Positions 34,183 through 41,684 of a stretch of DNA of 64,000 nucleotides are shown here, in pieces; position 1 is the first letter of the stretch; each line of letters starts with the position of its first letter. The stretch comes from an uncultured Oribacterium sp. (GTDB taxonomy: Bacteria > Bacillota > Clostridia > Lachnospirales > Lachnospiraceae): positions 85,114-149,113 of the forward strand of contig CAMKKZ010000008.1 of assembly GCA_946413525.1 (NCBI GenBank). Direction: 5' to 3'. The position numbers and the translations under genes are program-made. The notes beneath the pieces are model-generated. The model was not told where the DNA came from. It worked only from the letters and a program-made list of their open reading frames with translations, and did not search any database.

Positions 34183-36039
34183 TCAGTATTTCCTTTTGAA
34201 TCTCATGTGCTCCGCAGCTTTCCGGACATCGTTGCCGGTAATGGTGACGACGTGCGGCTTTTTGTTCCTTACCTCCGCCATGGCTTTTTCATAGCTCTGG
34301 ATGAAGAAATCAATACTGTCCTTCACCCAGGCCAAAACGGAGCTTTCTTCGTTATACGATAAGGCCAGGCGGTTCATGGCCACCATGTCCGTTTCGGCGT
34401 GATTAATTTTGTTGCGCACATCGCCAATATGATAATACGCGAACAAAAGATTCCGCAGAGTTTCCATACTGTCACAGGCCGTAAAGCCTGTAATCAGTGA
34501 GGGATTCTTATTCTCGACGGACTGCGTCCTCAAGGCGGCGTACACACGCTGCGGATCCTCGCCCCGGGCGCCCAGGCCCCTGGCCCCTGAACGGTCATAA
34601 GTTTTGATGAAATAGTGATCAACATTATCTATTTTATAGTATTCATAGGGCTTTAGCTTCAGCCTCTGCCGCGCGAACTGCCGCGTGACATACTCCGCAT
34701 TTTTCTCATCGTCGCAGTAATAGAATACTCCGGAATTCACCAGATTCTCCGGGGTCTTGGCTTCGATCAGTGTCAGCGTCTGCTGGTAAAACTGATGCCG
34801 ATAAGCCCACTTCACCATATCAATAAAGGGAATATCGCCGCTGCCCTCCAAAAGTACGCCATAATCCTCCCGGATACTTTCGGCAATCACGCTGAAAAGC
34901 ATGCCATAGTATCCGAATTCCCGCCATAGCTTTTTGCTCCTGAACAGCTCCCGCAGACGGAGAATGCCGTCCTCCACCTCAGTTACATTGCACATGGAAA
35001 GTCCCACATCCACATGGCGCATGGCATAAATCATTCCGGCAATGCTCTCGTTGCGTTCCCCGCTCTTTGTCCAAATATCAACGATCATGTCCGCCCTTCC
35101 GTAATTCAGGAAGGAACGAATCGCGTGGATCAGCTCCGTGACGCCGAAGCAGTAAGTGTAATCGCTTATGCTCCCGGCCATACTTTGCAAGAGACTTCGT
35201 ACCGCGAATATCTTTTTCAGGTGAACGCCGCCCGCCGGCATGGAGACAAGGATATCCAGCATGCTCATGACGATAAAGCTGTTCGCGGCATTATCGCTGT
35301 TCAGCGAAACATACAGATTGATGTCCTCTTCATCCCTGACGATTGATTTTTCCATCATCATCATGCTGTCAACCCACTGCCCGCTTTCTTCCATTTGCTC
35401 CTCCGGAATAAGGCAGAGAGTGATTCCCTCATTGACTGGCAGAAGCTCCAGCTTTGCGGAGGGCTTCAAAGCCGAATACAGATAATTCTTTGCCCATTGC
35501 ATACAGGAGTCCGGGTTATCCCGAAAGTCCGGGAAGGCTTTCATAAACGCGTCGAGGAAAGACTCATAAATCTGATCGCTTTGCACAATCGCATCAAACA
35601 GCCGGTTGAACTTTTTGTTCTTCAACTCGGCATTTTGCTCCTGAAAATCACGGAAAAAACGAATCAGCTTCCCCCGTAATTCCTCAGGCAGGCGTTCAGC
35701 TTCCGCCTTTAGGTCCAGATCCAGCTCATCAGCAAACTGCGCCATCCTGTATTGCAAAAGCCTGTAAGTGGAGAACGATTCCTTTTCCTTCGAATAAAGG
35801 GCGCTTCCGCGCTTGATTGGGACAGGGTTCAAATCGTCCTTTTCATCATAGGAACAGTTTTCGCCGATGACAATAATCTCATCGATATCATAGCGGGCCA
35901 GTATGGCCTTGATGCCGGCTTCCGCATCCAGAACAGCGTCACAGTAATCATATCCGAATTCGTTCTGAATGGAATAATATCGAACTGGCAGATCATGTTC
36001 CGCGATGCTCAGAGAAGTCAAAAGAATATTTCTCGCCAT
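34183..36039 (-). CDS. TM1812-type CRISPR-associated CARF-HEPN protein (Csm6/Csx1-like), orphan
   Basis: The 618-residue protein matches, from my knowledge of the family, the TM1812 (Cas DxTHG-related) proteins of Lachnospiraceae. The N-terminus is CARF-like: ILLTSLSIAEHDLPVRYY, a helix, then YDIDEIIVIGENCSYDE, the Rossmann-type unit that would bind cyclic oligoadenylate. INLYVSLNSDNAANSFIVMS sits where relatives carry the Asp-x-Thr-His-Gly motif, so that motif is absent. Near the C-terminus YYHIGDVRNKINHAETD holds Arg542-x4-His547, the HEPN RNase motif. No cas10, other cas gene or CRISPR array lies in the window. GGGGAGG before the ATG starts right after a B/D repeat. Confidence 0.75.
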   Translation of the reverse strand: MARNILLTSLSIAEHDLPVRYYSIQNEFGYDYCDAVLDAEAGIKAILARYDIDEIIVIGENCSYDEKDDLNPVPIKRGSALYSKEKESFSTYRLLQYRMAQFADELDLDLKAEAERLPEELRGKLIRFFRDFQEQNAELKNKKFNRLFDAIVQSDQIYESFLDAFMKAFPDFRDNPDSCMQWAKNYLYSALKPSAKLELLPVNEGITLCLIPEEQMEESGQWVDSMMMMEKSIVRDEEDINLYVSLNSDNAANSFIVMSMLDILVSMPAGGVHLKKIFAVRSLLQSMAGSISDYTYCFGVTELIHAIRSFLNYGRADMIVDIWTKSGERNESIAGMIYAMRHVDVGLSMCNVTEVEDGILRLRELFRSKKLWREFGYYGMLFSVIAESIREDYGVLLEGSGDIPFIDMVKWAYRHQFYQQTLTLIEAKTPENLVNSGVFYYCDDEKNAEYVTRQFARQRLKLKPYEYYKIDNVDHYFIKTYDRSGARGLGARGEDPQRVYAALRTQSVENKNPSLITGFTACDSMETLRNLLFAYYHIGDVRNKINHAETDMVAMNRLALSYNEESSVLAWVKDSIDFFIQSYEKAMAEVRNKKPHVVTITGNDVRKAAEHMRFKRKY

Positions 36040-36050
36040 AGTTCCAATCC

Positions 36051-36256
36051 TCCCCTATTAAAGTGGTTCTTTGCTATTTTAATTGCCAGCAAACAGCTAC
36101 GGTATTGCAAGCTACATGGCTCCTATATTAAAGTGGTATTTTGACCGCTTTAATTTCTGACTAACAGCCGCGGTATTGCAAGCTACATGGCTCCTATATT
36201 AAAGTGGTTTTTACCGCATTAATTCCTGACTTACAGATGCGATATCGCCCGCTATA
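36051..36256 (-). repeat. B/D repeat, three tandem D-type units
   Basis: Three units of about 67 bp, each reading CTATTAAAGTGGT..., a pairing ...GCTTTAAT segment, TGACTAACAGC.GCGGTAT and GCAAGCTACATGGCTC. They fill the whole spacer between the CARF-HEPN gene and the SpoU gene. The first ends at the CARF-HEPN ribosome binding site. Confidence 0.85.
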
Positions 36257-36262
36257 TGGCTC

Positions 36263-37114
36263 CTATATCCTTCCAGGCCGCAGTTCCCAGAAGGTCACGG
36301 CGGCGGCCGCCGCAACGTTCAGGGAATCCACGCCGTTTGACATGGGGATGCGTACGGAATAATCACATTGGGCCAGCGTCTCATCGCACAGGCCTTCCCC
36401 TTCCGTTCCCAATAGGATGGCAAGCTTTTCCTCTGACCTCAGCTTCCCGCCAATCCCGTCCAAATCTTCTCCGCCCAGGGCCATGGCCACGGAACGGAAG
36501 CCTTCCCGGCGAAGAAGCCCCATACCGCCCGCGGGCCATCCGCCGCCTCGCTTCCCAGCATAAGTCCACGGAACCTGGAACACCGTCCCCATGCTGACCC
36601 TTGCGGCCCTCCTGTAAAGAGGATCCGTGCAGCCGGGCGAAAGAAGGACGGCGTCGATGGAGAGCGCGGCGGCCGAACGGAATATGGCTCCAAGGTTAAT
36701 TGGATTCTCCACATTTTCCATTATGGCAATTCGCTTTTTCCCTTGCAGCAGCTCTTCCTGGGCAGGCAGGCTTCTCCTTTCCATTATGGCCAGCATCCCG
36801 TGGGTCATACGGCATCCGGCAATTTCCGCAATGCCATCCTCCGACGCCAGGTAAACGGGCAAGGTGCCCGTTGCTGCCACGCCGAGCACCTTCTCCACCG
36901 CTCCATTATCCAGCAGCTTTTTGTCGGAAAGCATGGCGTGAAGACGATATCCGGCTGAAAGCGCGCGCATAATCACGTTCGGCGTTTCCGCCACAAAGAA
37001 GCCGGGCTCCGGCTCCCGGCAATGCTTCAGCCTGCTCTCATGCCTGGAGGAAAAGGCTTCCATCTCCTCCTGCCCCATCTCGCTTGCGTCATGAATTTCA
37101 GCCCTCATGGACAT
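36263..37114 (-). CDS. SpoU/TrmH-family RNA 2'-O-methyltransferase
   Basis: SAM-dependent methyltransferase with a trefoil knot, acting on rRNA or tRNA ribose. The catalytic domain is complete: motif 1 ENVENPINLGAIFRSAAALS (with the catalytic Asn/Arg), motif 2 ILLGTEGEGL and motif 3 IPMSNGVDSLNVAAAAAVTFWE. The first 110 residues form the substrate-binding domain often seen in YsgA/RlmB-type relatives. GGAGGGGAATACGC precedes the ATG at 37114. The start region was duplicated: a 113-bp copy of it lies immediately upstream with its own ribosome binding site. Confidence 0.9.
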   Translation of the reverse strand: MSMRAEIHDASEMGQEEMEAFSSRHESRLKHCREPEPGFFVAETPNVIMRALSAGYRLHAMLSDKKLLDNGAVEKVLGVAATGTLPVYLASEDGIAEIAGCRMTHGMLAIMERRSLPAQEELLQGKKRIAIMENVENPINLGAIFRSAAALSIDAVLLSPGCTDPLYRRAARVSMGTVFQVPWTYAGKRGGGWPAGGMGLLRREGFRSVAMALGGEDLDGIGGKLRSEEKLAILLGTEGEGLCDETLAQCDYSVRIPMSNGVDSLNVAAAAAVTFWELRPGRI

Positions 37115-37309
37115 GCGTATTCCCCTCCGGATCCTTTTTCATCCCGCTTAAGTCATTAGTCACAGCCCTTATGGACATTCGCGTTACCCTTCAATTTTTC
37201 GTCATGAATTTCAGCCTTCATGAACATGCCCATTCCCCTCCGGATCCTTTTTCATCCCGCTTAAGTCATTAGTCACAGCCCTTATGGACATTCGCGTTAC
37301 CCTTCAATT
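37088..37309. repeat. 113-bp tandem duplication of the SpoU gene start
   Basis: Copies at 37088-37200 and 37201-37309 differ at only a handful of positions. Each contains the ribosome binding site, the ATG and the first codons of the gene; only the copy at 37088 is continuous with the real coding sequence. Confidence 0.9.
37156..37227 (-). CDS. 23-codon leader ORF created by the duplication
   Basis: The upstream copy preserves GGAGGGGAATGGGC plus ATG and opens a 23-codon ORF (MFMKAEIHDEKLKGN...GCD) ending 42 bp before the SpoU start. It could be translated and act as an upstream ORF. It is too short to judge; kept as a possible small peptide. Confidence 0.3.
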   Translation of the reverse strand: MFMKAEIHDEKLKGNANVHKGCD

Positions 37310-37418
37310 CCTATCTCATCCCGCCTTCCTTCAAAAAGCGCTTACCGTAATGCTTTTGATGCTTGTGAGGATATTGAGGATTTTGACAATATCTTTGCCC
37401 AGCAAATATTCCATTCTA

Positions 37419-37688
37419 CTACTGCTCCATGAGCCACTGCTGCCACTCCTTGCTGACCTTAATGACATCCTTCAGGAAGCGGACATAAAAGGGTCGTAAA
37501 TCCTCACTGGGAATCTCCCGGCCATGCGCTTCGATGATTTTCTCTTCCTGAGCCTTGTCCTCGATGGGAATTCCCCTCTCCTTCTTCCATGAAGCGATAA
37601 CGCGCACCGCCTCCATCCTTCGGACAAAGAGCCCCGCCATTTCCGTGTCCAGCCTCATGATTTCCTTCCTGGCTTCCTCAAGATCCAT
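37419..37688 (-). CDS. Chorismate mutase type II (AroQ-like)
   Basis: The 89-residue all-helical protein would convert chorismate to prephenate for Phe/Tyr synthesis. It starts LEEARKEIMRLDTEMAGLFVRRM, with Asp/Arg positions of the AroQ first helix, then the VIASWKKERGIPIEDKAQEEKI active-site segment (Lys, Arg/Asp, Glu). AGAGGAGGCTGATC precedes the ATG. It is monofunctional and stands apart from other aromatic-pathway genes. Length and motif order fit well. Confidence 0.85.
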   Translation of the reverse strand: MDLEEARKEIMRLDTEMAGLFVRRMEAVRVIASWKKERGIPIEDKAQEEKIIEAHGREIPSEDLRPFYVRFLKDVIKVSKEWQQWLMEQ

Positions 37689-37747
37689 GATCAGCCTCCT
37701 CTATATTCTGGCTTTTCTATATCAACGGCTTCCGGCCGTTCCAATTC

Positions 37748-37961
37748 CTCATCTATCAGAGTGGGTTTTTGCTACTCTGAATTCTGACATAGCGAACCGC
37801 CTGCGGGGCAAATCGGCTCATCTATCAGAGTGGGTTTTTGCCGCTCTGAATTCTGACAAAGCGAACCGCTTGCGGAACAAACCGGCTCCCCTATTAGAGT
37901 GGGTTTTTGCCACTCTAATTTCATGACAAACCGATGCGGTATCGCACAGGCTACATGACTT
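37748..37961 (-). repeat. B/D repeat, three tandem B-type units
   Basis: Units of about 69 bp beginning CTCATCTATCAGAGTGGG, with pairing CCACTCTGAATTCTGAC and GCGAACCGCTTGCGG. The third unit switches to the D-type tail (CCGATGCGGTATCGCACAGG), showing that B and D are one family. It lies between polA and the chorismate mutase gene. Confidence 0.85.
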
Positions 37962-37964
37962 CCC

Positions 37965-40595
37965 TTAGTGCGCTTCCTCCCAGTTCCTGCCCTCCTTAGC
38001 GTCCGCAAGAAGCGGGACATTCATATTTGCCGCGCCCTGCATGCACTCCACCAGAAGCTTAAGCACGTCCTTTGCCTCGGACTCCGGCGCCTCCACCAGA
38101 AGCTCATCGTGCACCTGAAGCACGATGCGGGCCTGATAGCCCCCGCTCCTCAGGGTCCGGTTCACGGCATTCATCGCCTTCTTCATAATGTCTGCAGCCG
38201 CGCCCTGGATCGGGGAATTCATGGCAACCCTTTCCCCAAAGCTCCTCCTCGCGAAATTGGAGGATTTAATGTCCGGAACCGGCCTGCGCCTGCCGAAGAT
38301 GGTGGTGACATAGCCATGCTCCCTGGCGAAGGCCACCTGCTCGTCCAGGAAACGCTTGACGCCCGGATACGTTTCAAAGTAGCGTTCGATATACTCCTTC
38401 GCTTCCTTCCTGGAAATGCTGAGGCCCTCCGACAGCCCGAAGGCGGAAATGCCGTAGACGATCCCGAAATTCACGGCCTTCGCGTTCCTGCGGAGCTGGG
38501 GCGTAACCTCCGAAAGCGGCACGTGGAATACCTGGGAAGCCGTGACCGCGTGAATGTCATCGGCATGCCGGTAGGCGTCTATAAGCTTTTCATCACCGCT
38601 GAGGGATGCCAGTATGCGAAGCTCCACCTGGGAATAATCCGCGTCCAGGAAGACATGACCCGGTTTTGCCTCGAAAATCCTCCGGAAACGCCGCCCCAGC
38701 TCCGTTCGCACGGGGATATTCTGGAGGTTCGGATCCGTGGAGGAAATACGTCCCGTGGCAGTCACCATCTGATTAAACTTCCCGTGAATCCGCCCGTCCT
38801 CGGAAATACAGGACAAAAGCCCTTCCGCGTAAGTGGAATTAAGCTTCGATAGGGTGCGGTACTGCAGAATGTCGTCCACCACCTTGTATTCGCCGGAAAG
38901 CTTTTCCAGCACATCGGCTGCCGTGGAATAGCCCGTCTTTGTCTTGCGGCCTCCCCGGAGGCCCATTTTTTCAAAAAGTATATGCCCTAGCTGCTGGGTG
39001 GAATTAATATTGAATTCCTCCCCGCATTCCCTGTAGATTTCTCCCGTAAGCCGCTCTATTCCCTCCCTAAGCTCCTTGCCAAAGTCCAAAAGAGCCTGCC
39101 TGTTGGCCAGCACCCCTTCCTTCTGCATATCATACAATGTATATACCAGGGGCATCTCGATTTCCCGGTAAAGCTCCCACTCGCCCAACTCGCGGAGCTT
39201 CGCGAAAACCACATCCCGGCACCTTAGAGCCGTCACCGCCCCATAGGCGCAGGCCTTTTCCTGATCGGCAAGTTCCTTTTCAGTGGGCACATCCTCCTTA
39301 AGGAAATCCCCCGCCAGGCTCTCATATCCATACGCGTCCTTTAACGGGTTAATGAGATAGGCCGCGAGCGCCAGGTCCCAGACCCTCCCATCCGGCTCAA
39401 GGGAAAGCCCGTAAAGCTGTTCCTTCAAATTCAGCGTAAAAAGGTCGGCATTCGCGGAAAGCTCCCGCAGGGGGGTGGAAAAGTCAAAGCCCTGGAAACG
39501 GTAAAGCCTACCGTCAGCGGTGGCAAAAAACAGCACCGGCCCGTCCCCGCCGGAAGCGCCCTCGCCGGAAGCGCCCTCGCACAATGAAAAAGCCGCGCAG
39601 CCCTGCCGTCCCGCGTCCATAAAGGCGATCTTCGCCATATAAGCGTCTGAAACAGCCTTCCACTCCGGAAGTTCCATATCCCTCCGGGAATCAGGCAGGC
39701 TTTTCAGGGACTCCTCGAAACGCTTCAGGAAGGACTTGAATTCCAGCCTGCGCACCATGGCCAGGGAATCCTCGTTGAACATTTCCAGCGTGCCGGCCTC
39801 CTCCGGCCGAAACTCGATGGGCACGTCCGTTTTGATCCTGGCCAGCGTTTTCGACAGCACGGCGGACTCCTTATGATCCAGGAGCTCCTGGCCCGCCTTT
39901 GGCTTTCTTGGCACCTTGAAATCCGGATCCAGGGCATGCTCTATCGCGTCCTCGATGCAGTGATATTTCTCAATGATCCACTGAGCCGTCTTCGGCCCCA
40001 TGCCCGGCACGCCCGGAATATTGTCCGAGCTGTCGCCCATCAGCGCCTTCAGGTCAATGAACTCCTCCGGTGTCACGCCCCATTCCGCCTTCACGTCCTT
40101 CGGATAATATGAATAAATCTCCGTCTGCCCCTTCGCCGTCTTCGGGATGCTGATCTTGACATGTTCCGCCGCGAGCTGCAGCATGTCCCGGTCCCCGGAA
40201 ACAATCGTCACCTCCAGGCCCTGCTTTACCGCAAGGGCCGCCGCCGTCCCCAGGATGTCGTCCGCCTCAAAGCCCTCCATGGAAAGGATCGGCACCTTCA
40301 TGGACCTGAGCATGTCCTGAATCAGGGGAACCTGCTCATGCAGCTCCGGCGGCATGGGCTTCCTCGTCCCCTTATAAGCCTCATAAAGCTTATGCCTGAA
40401 GGTCGGCGCGTGAACGTCAAAAGCCACGGCAAGGTAATCCGCGCCCTCCGTGTCCAGCACCTTCATCAAAATATTAAGGAAACCATATACCGCGTTCGTA
40501 TGCAATCCTTCGGAGTTCGTAAGCTCCGGAATCCCATAGAAAGCCCTTGACAGAATGCTGTGTCCGTCAATAAGCAGAAGTCTTTTCCCTTCCAT
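37965..40595 (-). CDS. polA: DNA polymerase I
   Basis: Repair and Okazaki-processing polymerase. The 876-residue protein has the N-terminal 5'-3' exonuclease (LLLIDGHSILSRAFYG, FEADDILGT, SGDRDMLQL, GDSSDNIPGVPGMG). A central domain follows that appears to lack the proofreading Asp/Glu residues, as in Bacillus and Taq enzymes. The family A polymerase core has TATGRISSTDPNLQNIP, DADYSQVELRILA, RRNAKAVNFGIVYG and the palm motif QVHDELLVE. GGGGGGCG precedes the ATG. The end abuts B/D repeats. Confidence 0.96.
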   Translation of the reverse strand: MEGKRLLLIDGHSILSRAFYGIPELTNSEGLHTNAVYGFLNILMKVLDTEGADYLAVAFDVHAPTFRHKLYEAYKGTRKPMPPELHEQVPLIQDMLRSMKVPILSMEGFEADDILGTAAALAVKQGLEVTIVSGDRDMLQLAAEHVKISIPKTAKGQTEIYSYYPKDVKAEWGVTPEEFIDLKALMGDSSDNIPGVPGMGPKTAQWIIEKYHCIEDAIEHALDPDFKVPRKPKAGQELLDHKESAVLSKTLARIKTDVPIEFRPEEAGTLEMFNEDSLAMVRRLEFKSFLKRFEESLKSLPDSRRDMELPEWKAVSDAYMAKIAFMDAGRQGCAAFSLCEGASGEGASGGDGPVLFFATADGRLYRFQGFDFSTPLRELSANADLFTLNLKEQLYGLSLEPDGRVWDLALAAYLINPLKDAYGYESLAGDFLKEDVPTEKELADQEKACAYGAVTALRCRDVVFAKLRELGEWELYREIEMPLVYTLYDMQKEGVLANRQALLDFGKELREGIERLTGEIYRECGEEFNINSTQQLGHILFEKMGLRGGRKTKTGYSTAADVLEKLSGEYKVVDDILQYRTLSKLNSTYAEGLLSCISEDGRIHGKFNQMVTATGRISSTDPNLQNIPVRTELGRRFRRIFEAKPGHVFLDADYSQVELRILASLSGDEKLIDAYRHADDIHAVTASQVFHVPLSEVTPQLRRNAKAVNFGIVYGISAFGLSEGLSISRKEAKEYIERYFETYPGVKRFLDEQVAFAREHGYVTTIFGRRRPVPDIKSSNFARRSFGERVAMNSPIQGAAADIMKKAMNAVNRTLRSGGYQARIVLQVHDELLVEAPESEAKDVLKLLVECMQGAANMNVPLLADAKEGRNWEEAH

Positions 40596-40655
40596 AAGCG
40601 CCCCCCGTCAGGCAAAAACAATAAGGCAGAAAAACAATTATTCCTTTATGTCAGA

Positions 40656-41045
40656 TTACAGGCCAAGGACCTTTTTTATAAATACGTTCTGTGAAACCCA
40701 GTTCAGGATGTGCGGAATCCAGATTCTGATCTGCATGATCAGTACAAACAGCACAGCCCAGAACGCGGCCGTATCCATGGAATATCGTCCCACCTTCCAG
40801 AACATCTCACGAATCAGATGAAACCTGGCCTGCTCCAGGGTCTTCCTGAATTCCTTGCTCAAATCCAGGGAATCATCCCCGCTGTCGAGCCTGGCCGCGC
40901 CGGAATAAATCATATGGGTAATCTGCAGTTCCTCCATGCAGTCGCCGCATTTCTCCACATGATTCAGGAAATCCTCCATGCGGCCGTCATCCAGCGAATG
41001 GTTCAAAAAATCATATATGCACTTCCTCGCTTCCAGGCAACTCAT
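40656..41045 (-). CDS. zf-HC2 domain membrane protein (anti-sigma-factor-like)
   Basis: About 129 residues. The N-terminus carries a zinc-binding anti-sigma motif: CLEARKCIYDFLNHSLDDG, then HVEKCGDCMEEL (His-x3-Cys-x2-Cys). A linker and one C-terminal membrane helix follow (DTAAFWAVLFVLIMQIRIWI). This is the layout of ZAS-type anti-sigma factors, but no ECF sigma gene is adjacent. The ATG at 41045 is better placed after GAGGTG than the GTG at 41051. It might instead be a general membrane sensor. Confidence 0.75.
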   Translation of the reverse strand: MSCLEARKCIYDFLNHSLDDGRMEDFLNHVEKCGDCMEELQITHMIYSGAARLDSGDDSLDLSKEFRKTLEQARFHLIREMFWKVGRYSMDTAAFWAVLFVLIMQIRIWIPHILNWVSQNVFIKKVLGL

Positions 41046-41112
41046 AAGCACACCTCATAAAGTACAAAACATAAACTCTTATAACTATTCAGCACTCTAT
41101 TCCATTAATAAT

Positions 41113-41160
41113 ATGGGTTTTAACGTGCTCCAGGGAAAAGCGCGTCAAAATCCTCCCTTA
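41113..41160 (-). repeat. Family A repeat fragment (A7)
   Basis: Only the third stem (GGGTTTTAACGTGCTCC...GCGCGTCAAAATCCTCCCTTA) remains, and it joins directly to a B/D fragment. Confidence 0.65.
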
Positions 41161-41276
41161 TCAGAGTGGGTTATGCCACTTCATACTTTGACTTAATGCC
41201 GCAGGCGTTAAGTCCCATTTGTGTCGCGCCAGCGGCACAAATGAAGTATGAAAAGCTTGCTTTTCATACTTCGCAG
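41159..41276 (-). repeat. B/D fragment fused to a full family C repeat (C5)
   Basis: TATCAGAGTGGGTTATGCCACT (B hairpin) runs straight into CATACTTTGACTTAATGCCGC, the start of a complete C unit ending GCTTGCTTTTCATACTTCG. The rest of the roughly 630-bp gap to 41684 holds a possible 30-codon coding scrap after the C unit (ETLQKLENLCKYFQINEVS) and the left arm of the 108-bp inverted repeat. Confidence 0.7.
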
Positions 41277-41530
41277 CCTGAAACTCTGCAAAAACTCGAA
41301 AATCTCTGTAAATATTTCCAAATAAATGAGGTATCAACGCACCACTTTTGCTATAATGATTTTGACGAAAAAAACATTACACAGTCAGGAACTTTATCAT
41401 GAATAGCATAGCAAAGATCTTCAATAATAACAATCATCTTTCAAATAGTATCGAGACATAAAGCGTCAGAAACACTTTCAATGCTTTGGATGAACCGATG
41501 GATGCATTAATCTCAATTTTAATAGAAATC

Positions 41531-41639
41531 TTCCGGCACAGTGGAAAGCCATTTTTACCTTGCCAAATGCCGCTTGACCTATATTCAGGTGCTTTATAGG
41601 CTGAAATCAAACGTCACATGGCAAATATCAGGGTGCGAA
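41531..41639. repeat. Left arm of ~108-bp inverted repeat around the methyltransferase-STAS gene
   Basis: Runs from TTCCGGCACAGTGGAAAG to CAAATATCAGGGTGCGAA and matches the complement of 43244-43350 with scattered substitutions and a few indels. Confidence 0.85.
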
Positions 41640-41684
41640 ATATGAGTAATGAAACTGAAACAATTTGATAGGAGGAAGATTACA

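Noticed and set aside
34183..36039. Active CRISPR-Cas locus around the CARF-HEPN gene
   Set aside because: No direct-repeat array and no other cas gene was found on either side; neighbours are citF and a SpoU methyltransferase.
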